A stretch of 9,431 bases of DNA from Acidobacteriaceae bacterium (GTDB lineage Bacteria > Acidobacteriota > Terriglobia > Terriglobales > Acidobacteriaceae): positions 1 to 9,431 of the forward strand of contig PMMJ01000260.1 of the NCBI GenBank assembly GCA_003162255.1, in the 5' to 3' direction. The notes below the pieces were generated by a model. The model saw only the letters and a list, made by a program, of their open reading frames with translations. It had not been told where the DNA came from and ran no database searches. The translations under genes were made by a program, and so were the position numbers. Below are positions 1-6,497 of this stretch, piece by piece; positions within the stretch are counted from its first letter, which is position 1, and each line of letters begins with the position of its first letter.

Positions 1-534
1 GGCGACACCTCGACCAACGACACCGTGCTGCTGCTGGCGAGCGGTGCGAGCGGCGCTCGGGTGAGAGATGTTCGCACGCGAAAGAAATTGTCGGCGGCTC
101 TGACCGCAGTGTGCCAATCCCTCGCCGAACAGATTGTCAGTGACGGAGAAGGCGTGCAGCACGTGATCCGTTTGTTCCTCGAGCAGGCGCGGAGCAGGGA
201 AGAGGCGTTACTAGTGGCGCGAACCATTGCTCACTCCATGCTGGTCAAGACTGCGTGGGCGGGCGCCGATCCGAATTGGGGGCGCATTCTCGCGGCAGTG
301 GGAAGGTGCGGCGCTCCCATCGATCCCTCTCGCGTCCAGATCCTTATTGGTAGTCAGAAGGTGTGCCGCAACGGAATCGCGTGCGGATTCAACGAGCGGG
401 TAGCTCATCGCACTCTTGCGCAGCCGGTCTGCGATATTCGTGTGCAGCTTGGGCGCGGCCGGCACTCCGTGCGATTTCTCACCACAGATCTGACTGCGGA
501 GTATGTGCGGATCAACGCAGACTATTCGACGTAG
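1..534 (+). CDS. argJ: Arginine biosynthesis bifunctional protein ArgJ (glutamate N-acetyltransferase / amino-acid acetyltransferase), 3' part
   Basis: ArgJ transfers the acetyl group of N-acetylornithine to glutamate, recycling it in cytoplasmic arginine synthesis; many members also acetylate glutamate from acetyl-CoA. Frame 1 is open from the first base, so the 5' part lies outside the window. The visible 177 residues are roughly the last 45% of a protein usually about 400 long, within the beta chain. Family signatures seen: GDTSTNDT at visible residues 1-8, DGEG at 48-51, VKTAWAGADPNWGRI around 82-96, and the ending DLTAEYVRINADYST. The C-terminal Asn and Thr (visible 172 and 177, five apart) match positions known to bind substrate in ArgJ enzymes. 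The autocleavage site with its nucleophilic Thr is off-window, so mono- versus bifunctionality cannot be judged. The stop TAG lies 15 bp from the stop of the convergent receptor gene. No frameshift is visible. Confidence 0.96.
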   Translation, partial: GDTSTNDTVLLLASGASGARVRDVRTRKKLSAALTAVCQSLAEQIVSDGEGVQHVIRLFLEQARSREEALLVARTIAHSMLVKTAWAGADPNWGRILAAVGRCGAPIDPSRVQILIGSQKVCRNGIACGFNERVAHRTLAQPVCDIRVQLGRGRHSVRFLTTDLTAEYVRINADYST

Positions 535-549
535 TGCAGGTCTCAGGTG

Positions 550-3525
550 CTAGAAGCTGAACATTGCCTGCAGTTCAATTTTCCGATTTGCGGCCATGCT
601 CGAAAACGGGCCACCGGCCAGAGCGATCGATTTTCCGAATTCTTGTGAGCTCCACACCCCGACCGGCGCGGCCGCATTTACCTTGTTGAGAAGGTTCCGC
701 GCATTGACGCTGAAGGTCAGGCTGTAGCGGCGAGTGGTGGCGGGTCCACCAAAGCCACCGGGCCCTCGTCCTCCAAAACCGCCGCCCGGGCCGCCGCCAC
801 GCGGACCGCCACCAACGCCGGGAGGGGGACCGCTGGGAGTGCCTCCGCCCGCCTGCGCTGCTGCTTTTGCGCCAAGGTCGGGTCCAAAGCCGAACGTCTT
901 CGCCAGGCGCAGGTTCAGCGTGAAGTTGGACGGGCCGGTCAGATAGTTGATGGGAATCGGAGTGTAGGAAGTAGTCGGAACCACATAATGGCAGGCCACC
1001 GTCGGCGATACGCACGAACCCGAAGGATTGGTCGCGAATGCGGGCCGAACGTTGAACTGCAAATCGCCGGCCAAGTCCTGGCCCGCGGTGACGTTGTAGG
1101 GCGAGCCGGAATTGAAAATCATGAACGGACTCAGGCGAAACCCCCGCGGGAATCCGATTGTGCCACCCAGAAACAGCCGATCCCGTATCGCGAAGGACGC
1201 TCGCCCGTAGTCCACGCTCAAATCGTATTGATTCGATGGAAAACTCGATGCGCCGGAAGCATCGCTGTTGGCGTAGTTCAACGAATAGAAACCGAACAGG
1301 GAGAGCTTCGCTCCCGCCCGGATGTTGAAATTGGCGATCAACTGGTTCTGCCGGAAAAGTCCATCGGAGGAATATTGATAGATGTCGCCCTCGTTTGGAT
1401 TTGGGCGTGGCCCACCAGCGGAGTTCGGTGTGCCCGGTGTCGGCGCATTGGTATCGATCGACAGAAACTGGTGCACGCCGCGCGTATTCAAATACGAAAC
1501 CGTAACGTTGGCGATCTTTGTGAGTTGTCGCTCCAGGCTGAACGCGGTTTGCATGATGTAGGGCGAGTGCAAAGTCGGAGCGATCTTATAAATCGGCGAG
1601 GTCGTTTGCGCCGGCAGAGTGTTCACCGCAGGCACGTTCGGGAAAAAATCTATTCCACTCGACACGGCATACTGCTGCTGGGTGACCCCGTTCAAACGGT
1701 CCGCATCCAGCACGTAGTCCTGACTGAAGCGATCGTAGAACAGCCCGAAGCCACCGCGCAGCACGGTTTTCGGTGCGCTCTTGCCTCCCCCGCCGATGCC
1801 CCACGCAAAACTGACGCGCGGGGCCCAATCCGCATGATCGTGAATCGCGTTCTGGGTTTCAAAGCGCAGACCGGCGCTGAGCGTGAAAGTGGGACGCACC
1901 TTCCAATCATCCTGCACGTACAAACCGGCATCCACCACGGTAGCCGTCACGGTGGGAACGGGATCGCCGGAGGTCAGCGTCGCATCGAGCTTAAACTGAG
2001 TCGCGCCTGTAGGCGTCGTGCCGTCGGCGAGAGCCTGCAGAGCGGATTGGTAAGCCAGAAGGTCAGGGAAGGTGAAGCTGCCGTTGAAATAAGCGCTCGA
2101 CGTGTTGACTTCGCGAACTGCCCGCAGCCGTCCTCCGAATTTCATAAAGTGCTTGCCCTGCAAAATCGAAGTGAAATTCTGAAGTTCGTAATGATACTCG
2201 TGGTCCGTTTCATTTCCTGAACTGTTGCGTCCGGCGGTGAAATAGCCGATCACGTTGATGGCGGGAATGCTCGTCAGGTCTGACGGCAACGGATTCTGCA
2301 ACGGAGTCTGCACCGGATTCTGCCCGCTGCTGTCGCGCAGGTACTGGAATCGCGTCTCATTCACTGCCTTCGCTCCCAGGGTCTGCGTATCGGTGATCTG
2401 CACGGTGTGTTCGGAGTCGGTGGTGTCGTAGCCGGCCTCCGGCAGCACCGTTCCTCCCACACCTGCGTTCTGCTGTGTGTCACGGTAAAACTGGTAGCGG
2501 GCGCTCAGCGTGTTGCTGGCTGTGACCTGGTAGTCGATCCGCGGACTAAGGTTGGTACGGGTACGCGGGTTGGGAATGCTCTCGCTCAGTTGAATCTGAC
2601 TCAGGTCCGCGGCCAGCGCCGGAGCGTTTACGACCGCGATCTCGTCGATGTTGCGGCGCTGTGCGTCGAAAAAGAAGGACGCCTTCTTGTTGATGGGGCC
2701 ACCGATGTTTCCCTGGTAGATTACGGAGTCGTACGGCGTCTGCGGAGCGTCGCCGAGAAATGGATTGCGCGCGTTCAGTCCCGAGCTGTTGCCCACGACT
2801 GATAACTGGCCATGGTACTTGTCGGTGCCCGGCTTGGTGAAGACTTCGATTCGTCCGTAGCCCAGCTTGTCATATTCGGCTGAAAATGGATTTGAATTGA
2901 TGCGAATCTCGCGAATCGACGACTTCGGGGGAAGCTGTCCGGCAGTGAATCCATCGATGTAAAGCTGGCCGCCGTTGGGACCGGCCGAAGGTCCAGCCAG
3001 CGCTTCAAGGTCAGACTGCAATTCATCGGGATCGTCGGGAAGCGCTTCCAGATCTTTGCCGCTGAGCACGACCGCGCTGGCATTGTTGGCGGGGTTGACG
3101 TCGACTTGAGGGGTTTCTTCCTGGACGTTGACCTTTTCCTGCTTCACGTTGATGTCGAGCGCGATATTGAATTGCGCGGCCTGCCCGGCTGTGACATCCA
3201 CGTCGTTCTGCACAAAAACGGCGAATCCCTGGGCGTTCGCCGTGACGGTGTACTTACCCGGCGCTAGGTTTCCGATTTCGTAGCTGCCGGTGCGATTGGT
3301 GGTGGCCGAATGCGTTTGTCCCCCGGAAACCAGGACGGCCACGGTGGCGTTCGCAACCACCGCCCCCGAGGGATCGGTCACTTGTCCGCGCAAGGTTCCC
3401 GTCGTCGTTGATGGCTGCGTTGATGACTGCGCCGATGCCGGCGCAGCCAAGCCGATCAGCGTCGCCGTAATCAGAATTGCCAAAATCAGATTTGTCAGAA
3501 TGACGTTCGATAAATACTTCAACAC
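550..3525 (-). CDS. Oar-like TonB-dependent outer-membrane receptor with carboxypeptidase-regulatory-like N-terminal domain
   Basis: Probable outer-membrane receptor that imports a substrate using TonB/ExbBD energy; the ligand is unknown. Numbering is from GTG 3525 (991 aa). Residues 1-32 form a signal peptide with a long hydrophobic run ending in APASA before Gln. Residues about 44-123 are a carboxypeptidase-regulatory-like beta-sandwich (GTLRGQVTDPSGAVVANATV, then GSYEIGNLAPGKYTVTA). A plug-like region follows to about 235 (LYIDGFTAGQLPPKSSIREI, NPFSAEYDKLGYGRIEV), then a barrel of about 700 residues ending in Phe (MFSF), usual for outer-membrane proteins. Residues 893-931 are a Gly/Pro-rich run just before the last strands. 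I see no clear TonB box; EETPQVDV lies where one might be. Start choice: the open frame reaches GTG 3609, overlapping the upstream gene by 29 bp and adding 28 hydrophilic residues before the signal peptide. GTG 3525, or the adjacent TTG 3522, follows Shine-Dalgarno-like bases and is preferred. It is probably cotranscribed with the upstream DUF5666 gene. Confidence 0.9.
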   Translation of the reverse strand: MLKYLSNVILTNLILAILITATLIGLAAPASAQSSTQPSTTTGTLRGQVTDPSGAVVANATVAVLVSGGQTHSATTNRTGSYEIGNLAPGKYTVTANAQGFAVFVQNDVDVTAGQAAQFNIALDINVKQEKVNVQEETPQVDVNPANNASAVVLSGKDLEALPDDPDELQSDLEALAGPSAGPNGGQLYIDGFTAGQLPPKSSIREIRINSNPFSAEYDKLGYGRIEVFTKPGTDKYHGQLSVVGNSSGLNARNPFLGDAPQTPYDSVIYQGNIGGPINKKASFFFDAQRRNIDEIAVVNAPALAADLSQIQLSESIPNPRTRTNLSPRIDYQVTASNTLSARYQFYRDTQQNAGVGGTVLPEAGYDTTDSEHTVQITDTQTLGAKAVNETRFQYLRDSSGQNPVQTPLQNPLPSDLTSIPAINVIGYFTAGRNSSGNETDHEYHYELQNFTSILQGKHFMKFGGRLRAVREVNTSSAYFNGSFTFPDLLAYQSALQALADGTTPTGATQFKLDATLTSGDPVPTVTATVVDAGLYVQDDWKVRPTFTLSAGLRFETQNAIHDHADWAPRVSFAWGIGGGGKSAPKTVLRGGFGLFYDRFSQDYVLDADRLNGVTQQQYAVSSGIDFFPNVPAVNTLPAQTTSPIYKIAPTLHSPYIMQTAFSLERQLTKIANVTVSYLNTRGVHQFLSIDTNAPTPGTPNSAGGPRPNPNEGDIYQYSSDGLFRQNQLIANFNIRAGAKLSLFGFYSLNYANSDASGASSFPSNQYDLSVDYGRASFAIRDRLFLGGTIGFPRGFRLSPFMIFNSGSPYNVTAGQDLAGDLQFNVRPAFATNPSGSCVSPTVACHYVVPTTSYTPIPINYLTGPSNFTLNLRLAKTFGFGPDLGAKAAAQAGGGTPSGPPPGVGGGPRGGGPGGGFGGRGPGGFGGPATTRRYSLTFSVNARNLLNKVNAAAPVGVWSSQEFGKSIALAGGPFSSMAANRKIELQAMFSF
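733..849 (-). repeat. Low-complexity region encoding a Gly/Pro-rich run in the receptor
   Basis: Codes for residues 893-931 of the receptor: GGG followed by PSGPPPG and then GGG/PGG/FGG units up to ATT. It lies just before the last strands of the barrel (RRYSLTFSVNARNLLN onward), so it is probably a long extracellular or periplasmic loop. Similar Gly-rich runs near the C-terminus are known in acidobacterial receptors of this type (recollection, not searched). Confidence 0.6.
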
Positions 3526-3528
3526 GCA

Positions 3529-3541
3529 CCTTATTCTTTCC
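3529..3541 (-). promoter_or_regulatory. Likely ribosome binding site of the TonB-dependent receptor gene
   Basis: Read on the minus strand this is GGAAAGAATAAGG. GGAAAG ends 10 nt before GTG 3525. AAGG ends 3 nt before that GTG and 6 nt before the in-frame TTG at 3522. No comparable purine-rich site precedes GTG 3609, which supports the shorter protein. The site lies in the 55-bp gap after the stop of the upstream gene. Confidence 0.45.
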
Positions 3542-3580
3542 AGCAGATCACATGAATTGAGAACACGAATTGAGGTTGAT

Positions 3581-4867
3581 TCACTGCTGCGCGGCTTCAC
3601 CTTCTCCACCGGACGCGCTCAACGACCACGGCGAAAGCAGCGAGGTTGCACTTCGATTTGGCGCCGCCGTCAGGATGGCCTCCACTCCCGCCAGCAACTT
3701 GCTTGCCGTAACCGCGTCCGATTTTCCACCCGCTGCCGCCAGGATCACCACGGCGTCGCCCTTCTGCAGGTCCGCCAGTTTGATGCTGGGCGAGCGACTC
3801 AGCATGCGCTGTAAATACGAAGAGCCGTTTCCACCTGGTCCGCCGCCCGGCCCGTGCCCCGTTTGCGATTCTGTCCCTGGTCGCGTCCCACCAGTCCCCG
3901 GCGCTGAACCCTGCCCGTTGCGCATACCTTGGCTTTGGCCGATAGCGCCCGGTTGATTTCCGTCCCCGCCGCTTCCCGCGCCTTTCAAGAGAATCGCGAT
4001 GCGTTGCGCCGTTTCCGCCGGCAGCTTCCACATTTGCGAGTCGGGAGACACCTTCACCACCACCGCGCTCTTGGCGATCACATCCTGCACCGTCATCGTA
4101 TTGTTGGCGGAGTCGATCGCCTTGATGGTCCCCTCAATATACCGAAATGTGCCGGAGACAACTTCCTCCGCATTCACCTCACTGCCATCCGGGCTGCGAT
4201 TTCCGCGCGCGTTCAACTGATCTCCCGCCTTGATCTGATCGATGGGCGCCGGCTTCGCGTCTTCGAACTTCACCGAGTCGGGTGCGTAGCGGCGCAGGAT
4301 TGTATCCTTGGCGACACGGATGGCGATACTCCGGTTCGCGCCTCCGCCGGGCGTGATGGTGATGACGTCCGTCGCAGCGTCCACATTGGTGACGATCCCA
4401 TCCACCCCTCGTTTTTGCCAGTCTTCGCGGTCGTGCTGCTGTTTAGCCACCAAGTCCGCCGGCTTCACCACAATCACTTCCAGCGCATCGATCGTGTTTC
4501 CATCCGCCGATGCCCGTCCGCGAACCCGCACGCCATCACCTGGTTGCAAGTCTTGCGGCTGCAGAGTGGTCGCGTTCTTCAGATCCTTTTCTCCCGGCAG
4601 CACGTGCAGGATCTTGGTCGAGTTCGTCAGCTTAGCCGTGACCTCGCCTCCCGATTTATCCACCACCGTGATCGAATCCGCCTGAATGCTTTTTATCGTC
4701 CCCACCGCCTTAGCGACCTGTGCGCCTCCTGAACCACTCGCTGGTTTGTCCTGCGCGCGGACGTAGCCCGGCCCCGTCAGTATCAGAGCGATCAACGCCG
4801 CGAGCAGGCCCGTCGCCAGACGCGGCGCTCTCCCTGGGAGGTGTCGCATGGGTTTACTTATCGGCAT
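3581..4867 (-). CDS. Secreted protein with three DUF5666-like beta modules
   Basis: Predicted 428-residue exported protein; the function of DUF5666 is not established. Residues 15-38 form a signal peptide (LATGLLAALIALILTGPGYVRA before Gln). Three modules share the pattern 'G-x-I-xx-(I/V)-xxx-x-I-T-V ... I ... (L/I)-xx-GD-xx-x-x-G ... a-x-x-V': residues about 53-134 (AVGTIKSIQADSITVVD, LQPGDGVRVRG), 154-238 (GVDGIVTNVDAATDVITI, IKAGDQLNARG) and 243-398 (IEGTIKAIDSANNTMTVQ, LQKGDAVVILA). The third is interrupted at about 297-348 by a Gly/Pro/Gln-rich linker. No catalytic motif is visible. ATG 4867 is the first in-frame start after a stop at 4877-4879; ATG 4849 (residue 7) is an alternative that keeps the signal peptide. 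Neither has a strong ribosome binding site. It is the first gene of the minus-strand unit leading into the receptor and faces away from the VWA gene. Likely periplasmic or outer-membrane-associated (inference). Confidence 0.85.
   Translation of the reverse strand: MPISKPMRHLPGRAPRLATGLLAALIALILTGPGYVRAQDKPASGSGGAQVAKAVGTIKSIQADSITVVDKSGGEVTAKLTNSTKILHVLPGEKDLKNATTLQPQDLQPGDGVRVRGRASADGNTIDALEVIVVKPADLVAKQQHDREDWQKRGVDGIVTNVDAATDVITITPGGGANRSIAIRVAKDTILRRYAPDSVKFEDAKPAPIDQIKAGDQLNARGNRSPDGSEVNAEEVVSGTFRYIEGTIKAIDSANNTMTVQDVIAKSAVVVKVSPDSQMWKLPAETAQRIAILLKGAGSGGDGNQPGAIGQSQGMRNGQGSAPGTGGTRPGTESQTGHGPGGGPGGNGSSYLQRMLSRSPSIKLADLQKGDAVVILAAAGGKSDAVTASKLLAGVEAILTAAPNRSATSLLSPWSLSASGGEGEAAQQ
3824..3979 (-). 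repeat. Low-complexity region encoding a Gly/Pro/Gln-rich insertion in the DUF5666 protein
   Basis: Codes for residues about 297-348, dominated by Gly with Pro, Gln, Ser and Thr (for example GTGGTRPGTESQTGHGPGGG). It falls inside the third DUF5666-like module, between its first strands and the LQKGD segment. The composition contrasts with the ordered beta modules on either side, so it is probably a flexible loop. Confidence 0.6.
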
Positions 4868-4948
4868 ACCTGAACTTTACTTTAGCATCGCCAATCGCAC
4901 CATACCTACCCTTTACGAAGTTTTACCCGGCGTTGACCTACCTTTTAC
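4868..4948 (-). repeat. Three 13-bp direct repeats upstream of the DUF5666 gene
   Basis: On the plus strand the copies are acctgaactttac (4868-4880), acctaccctttac (4904-4916) and acctaccttttac (4936-4948). The second and third differ at one base; the first shares ACCT and TTTAC with both. Start-to-start spacings are 36 and 32 bp, about three helical turns. On the transcribed strand they read GTAAA-NNNN-AGGT. Further TTTAC pentamers occur at 4922-4926 and 4853-4857. They could be binding sites for a regulator of the minus-strand unit, or sequence elements in its leader RNA. Confidence 0.45.
4877..4903 (-). other. Possible 8-residue leader ORF just upstream of the DUF5666 gene
   Basis: ATG 4901-4903 on the minus strand reads MVRLAMLK then TAA at 4877-4879. 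It is preceded by AAAGGG (4909-4914) at 5 nt spacing, a better ribosome binding site than either main start has. Its stop lies 9 nt before ATG 4867 and in the same frame, so reinitiation or coupling is conceivable. Alternatively it is an old start cut off by a nonsense change, or chance. Confidence 0.25.
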
Positions 4949-5083
4949 AGGACGCTGGCAACTTCAACTCCATTGCCGCGCATCCACTGATAAGTATCCA
5001 ACTCGTGTCGATCTCGGGCTCAAAGGCCGGATCGATCCGTTGCTGCACAGGACAGTAACTGGGGCCAGGTCACCAAGAAAACG

Positions 5084-5257
5084 ATGTTTGCATGGATGCC
5101 TATGTCCGTTGACAAAATCAGCGCCGAGTTCCATCCCGTCGCGGCCGGCTTCCTGTACCGGTTGACGGTTGCCTTCCCGAGTTGGGCGGGCGCGATCCTG
5201 GCCGTGTACTCCATTTTCTTGTGCAGATTCAGTGCTCTTAGGATTCGCCTGAAATAA
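5084..5257 (+). CDS. Possible small ORF (57 aa) with one hydrophobic segment, unrecognised
   Basis: ATG 5084 opens a 57-residue frame ending TAA 5255-5257, 35 bp before the preferred VWA start. Residues about 21-49 are hydrophobic (AGFLYRLTVAFPSW, then AGAILAVYSIFLC) and the C-terminus is basic (RFSALRIRLK), as in a small membrane protein. Against it: no good ribosome binding site (AGGT is 13 nt upstream), no family recognised, and the frame is open upstream only as far as a TAA at 4991-4993. It may be chance within the divergent promoter region. Confidence 0.2.
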   Translation: MFAWMPMSVDKISAEFHPVAAGFLYRLTVAFPSWAGAILAVYSIFLCRFSALRIRLK

Positions 5258-5280
5258 ACGATAGACGGAGCATGACAAGC

Positions 5281-5285
5281 GGAGG
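5281..5285 (+). promoter_or_regulatory. Ribosome binding site that decides the VWA gene start
   Basis: GGAGG ends 7 nt before GTG 5293, near-ideal spacing. The in-frame ATG at 5272 has GGAG only 1 nt upstream, too close to work, so GTG 5293 is preferred. Confidence 0.6.
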
Positions 5286-5292
5286 ATGTACG

Positions 5293-6465
5293 GTGAATGA
5301 GTTCCGGCCAGATAATCTCCGGTTCAGTCGAGAGATGTGGAAGCCGGTTGCCTGTGCACTGGTTGCCGCGCTGGGCGCTTTTCCCGGAGTCGGGCCGTCG
5401 GCGTGGGCTCAAGATGCGGCCACAACGATCGCGGTCGACGTCAAAGTGGTCACGCTTCCCGTCACCGTTCGCGACAAACATGGCGCGATCGTGCGCGACC
5501 TCACCAAAGACGATTTCACGCTGCAGGAAGACGGCCGGCCGCAGACTATAAAGTACTTTTCGCAGGACACGAACCTGCCGCTCACGATGGGTCTGCTCGT
5601 CGACACCAGCCGCAGTCAGACCAGCGCCCTTGACGCGGAGCGCAACGCGAGCCGCAGTTTTTTCGATCAGATGCTGGTGAAAGAAAAGGACAAAGCTTTT
5701 CTCATTCACTTCGACCGTGAAGTAGAACTGCTGCAGGACTTGACTTCGTCCCGTGAAAAGCTGCAAGCGGCACTCGATTTGCTCAAGACGCCATCGGACC
5801 GGGAGCGATCGAACGACCCTAACGACTCCGACGATTCGCGCTCAGGCTCGGGATCGCATCGTGGCGGCGGTACGGAGCTTTACGATGCCGTGTTCCTGGC
5901 GTCGAACGAATTGATGAAAAAGCAGCAGGGCCGGAAGGCTCTCATTATTCTCACGGACGGCGTCGACCGCGGCAGCAAAACCTACCTGGAGGGCGCGATC
6001 GAGTCGGCCCAACGCGCCGACACGGTGGTCTACTCCATCTATTTTGCGGATTCTCACCGCGACGAACGTGACCAAGGCCAAAGGCGTGGCGGCGGCATGG
6101 GCCGGGGCGGCGGCTGGCCCGGAGGAGGAGGCGGTGGTGGTGGCTGGCCCGGTGGCGGAGGCGGCTATCCGGGCGGAGGCGGCCGCGGCGGAGGCCAACG
6201 GCATCCCGAGGAGCCGCGCACCGATGGCAAGAAAATTCTCCAGCGGATTTCCAAGGAAACGGGGGGGCGCTTCTTTGAAGTTACGAAGAAAGAAACCGTC
6301 GGCGATATCTACACCAGTATTGTCGAGGAACTGCGAACCCAGTACAGCATGGGCTACACACCCGATAAGGACAGCACTGCCTCCGGTTATCACCACGTCA
6401 CCTTGACGGTCAAGAAGAAAGACATGACCGTGCAAACGAGAGATGGATACTACGCGGATCGGTAG
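5293..6465 (+). CDS. Secreted von Willebrand factor A protein, 'VWFA-related Acidobacterial domain' type
   Basis: Exported protein of 390 residues from GTG 5293 (397 from ATG 5272), with a VWA fold probably used for metal-dependent protein binding; partner unknown. Signal peptide about 15-39 (ALVAALGAFPGVGPSAWA before Gln). Residues 48-90 carry the family lead-in (VDVKVVTLPVTVRDKHG, LTKDDFTLQEDG). The MIDAS looks complete: DTSRS (D104, S106, S108), Thr194 in GGGTELYDAV, and TDG at 221-223. A Ser/Asp/Arg-rich linker spans about 168-192, and a Gly-rich insertion with WPGG units spans about 266-301, between the strand ending YFAD and DGKKILQRISKETGG. The C-terminus (YSMGYTP, GYHHVTLTV, RDGYYADR) is typical of the family. 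ETGG is encoded over a run of seven G (6261-6267), a possible slippage site, but the frame is intact. It diverges from the DUF5666-receptor unit and converges on glnD. Confidence 0.92.
   Translation: MNEFRPDNLRFSREMWKPVACALVAALGAFPGVGPSAWAQDAATTIAVDVKVVTLPVTVRDKHGAIVRDLTKDDFTLQEDGRPQTIKYFSQDTNLPLTMGLLVDTSRSQTSALDAERNASRSFFDQMLVKEKDKAFLIHFDREVELLQDLTSSREKLQAALDLLKTPSDRERSNDPNDSDDSRSGSGSHRGGGTELYDAVFLASNELMKKQQGRKALIILTDGVDRGSKTYLEGAIESAQRADTVVYSIYFADSHRDERDQGQRRGGGMGRGGGWPGGGGGGGGWPGGGGGYPGGGGRGGGQRHPEEPRTDGKKILQRISKETGGRFFEVTKKETVGDIYTSIVEELRTQYSMGYTPDKDSTASGYHHVTLTVKKKDMTVQTRDGYYADR
6088..6195 (+). repeat. Low-complexity GGN tract encoding a Gly-rich insertion in the VWA protein
   Basis: About 36 codons, nearly all GGN, with interspersed Trp-Pro, Tyr-Pro, Met and Arg. 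A short unit GGCTGGCCCGG occurs twice (6110-6120 and 6140-6150). The strand is rich in G doublets and triplets and could be prone to slippage or G-quadruplex formation. In-frame expansion or contraction would leave the protein open. Confidence 0.6.
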
Positions 6466-6497
6466 CTCGCCGACCGCGCGATGAGTCAGACCTTGAA

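Larger units (their letters stand above)
4868..5292. other. Divergent intergenic region between the DUF5666 gene and the VWA gene
   Basis: About 425 bp that must hold the promoters of both divergent units. Visible: the 13-bp direct repeats near the minus-strand gene, a perfect 12-bp palindrome CGGATCGATCCG at 5028-5039, and a possible small plus-strand ORF at 5084-5257. TTGACA (5109-5114) and TTGACG (5162-5167) resemble -35 boxes for the VWA gene, but neither has a convincing -10 box at 16-18 bp. Overlapping open frames on both strands here show no recognisable protein. No RNA gene or mobile element is seen. Confidence 0.6.

Noticed and set aside
988..2220. Long open frame (410 codons) on the plus strand
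   Set aside because: It lies entirely opposite the receptor gene. The translation is Arg/Gly/His-rich with no domain or signal peptide, as expected from antisense reading of a GC-rich gene.
3526..3609. N-terminal extension of the receptor to GTG 3609
   Set aside because: It overlaps the upstream gene by 29 bp, lacks a ribosome binding site and adds hydrophilic residues before the signal peptide. It is kept only as an alternative start.
3929..4732. Open frame of 267 codons on the plus strand
   Set aside because: Antisense to the DUF5666 gene. The His/Arg-rich product shows no family features.
5109..5137. Sigma-70-like promoter with a perfect TTGACA
   Set aside because: The hexamer at the expected -10 position (CCATCC or neighbours) has little resemblance to TATAAT, so only the -35 half is supported.
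5020..5766. Open frame of 248 codons on the minus strand spanning the divergent region and the VWA gene
   Set aside because: More than half is antisense to the VWA coding region and the rest shows no recognisable domain.
6088..6195. CRISPR-like or tandem-repeat array
   Set aside because: The repetition is codon-level GGN coding for glycine, without spacers or regularly spaced identical repeats.
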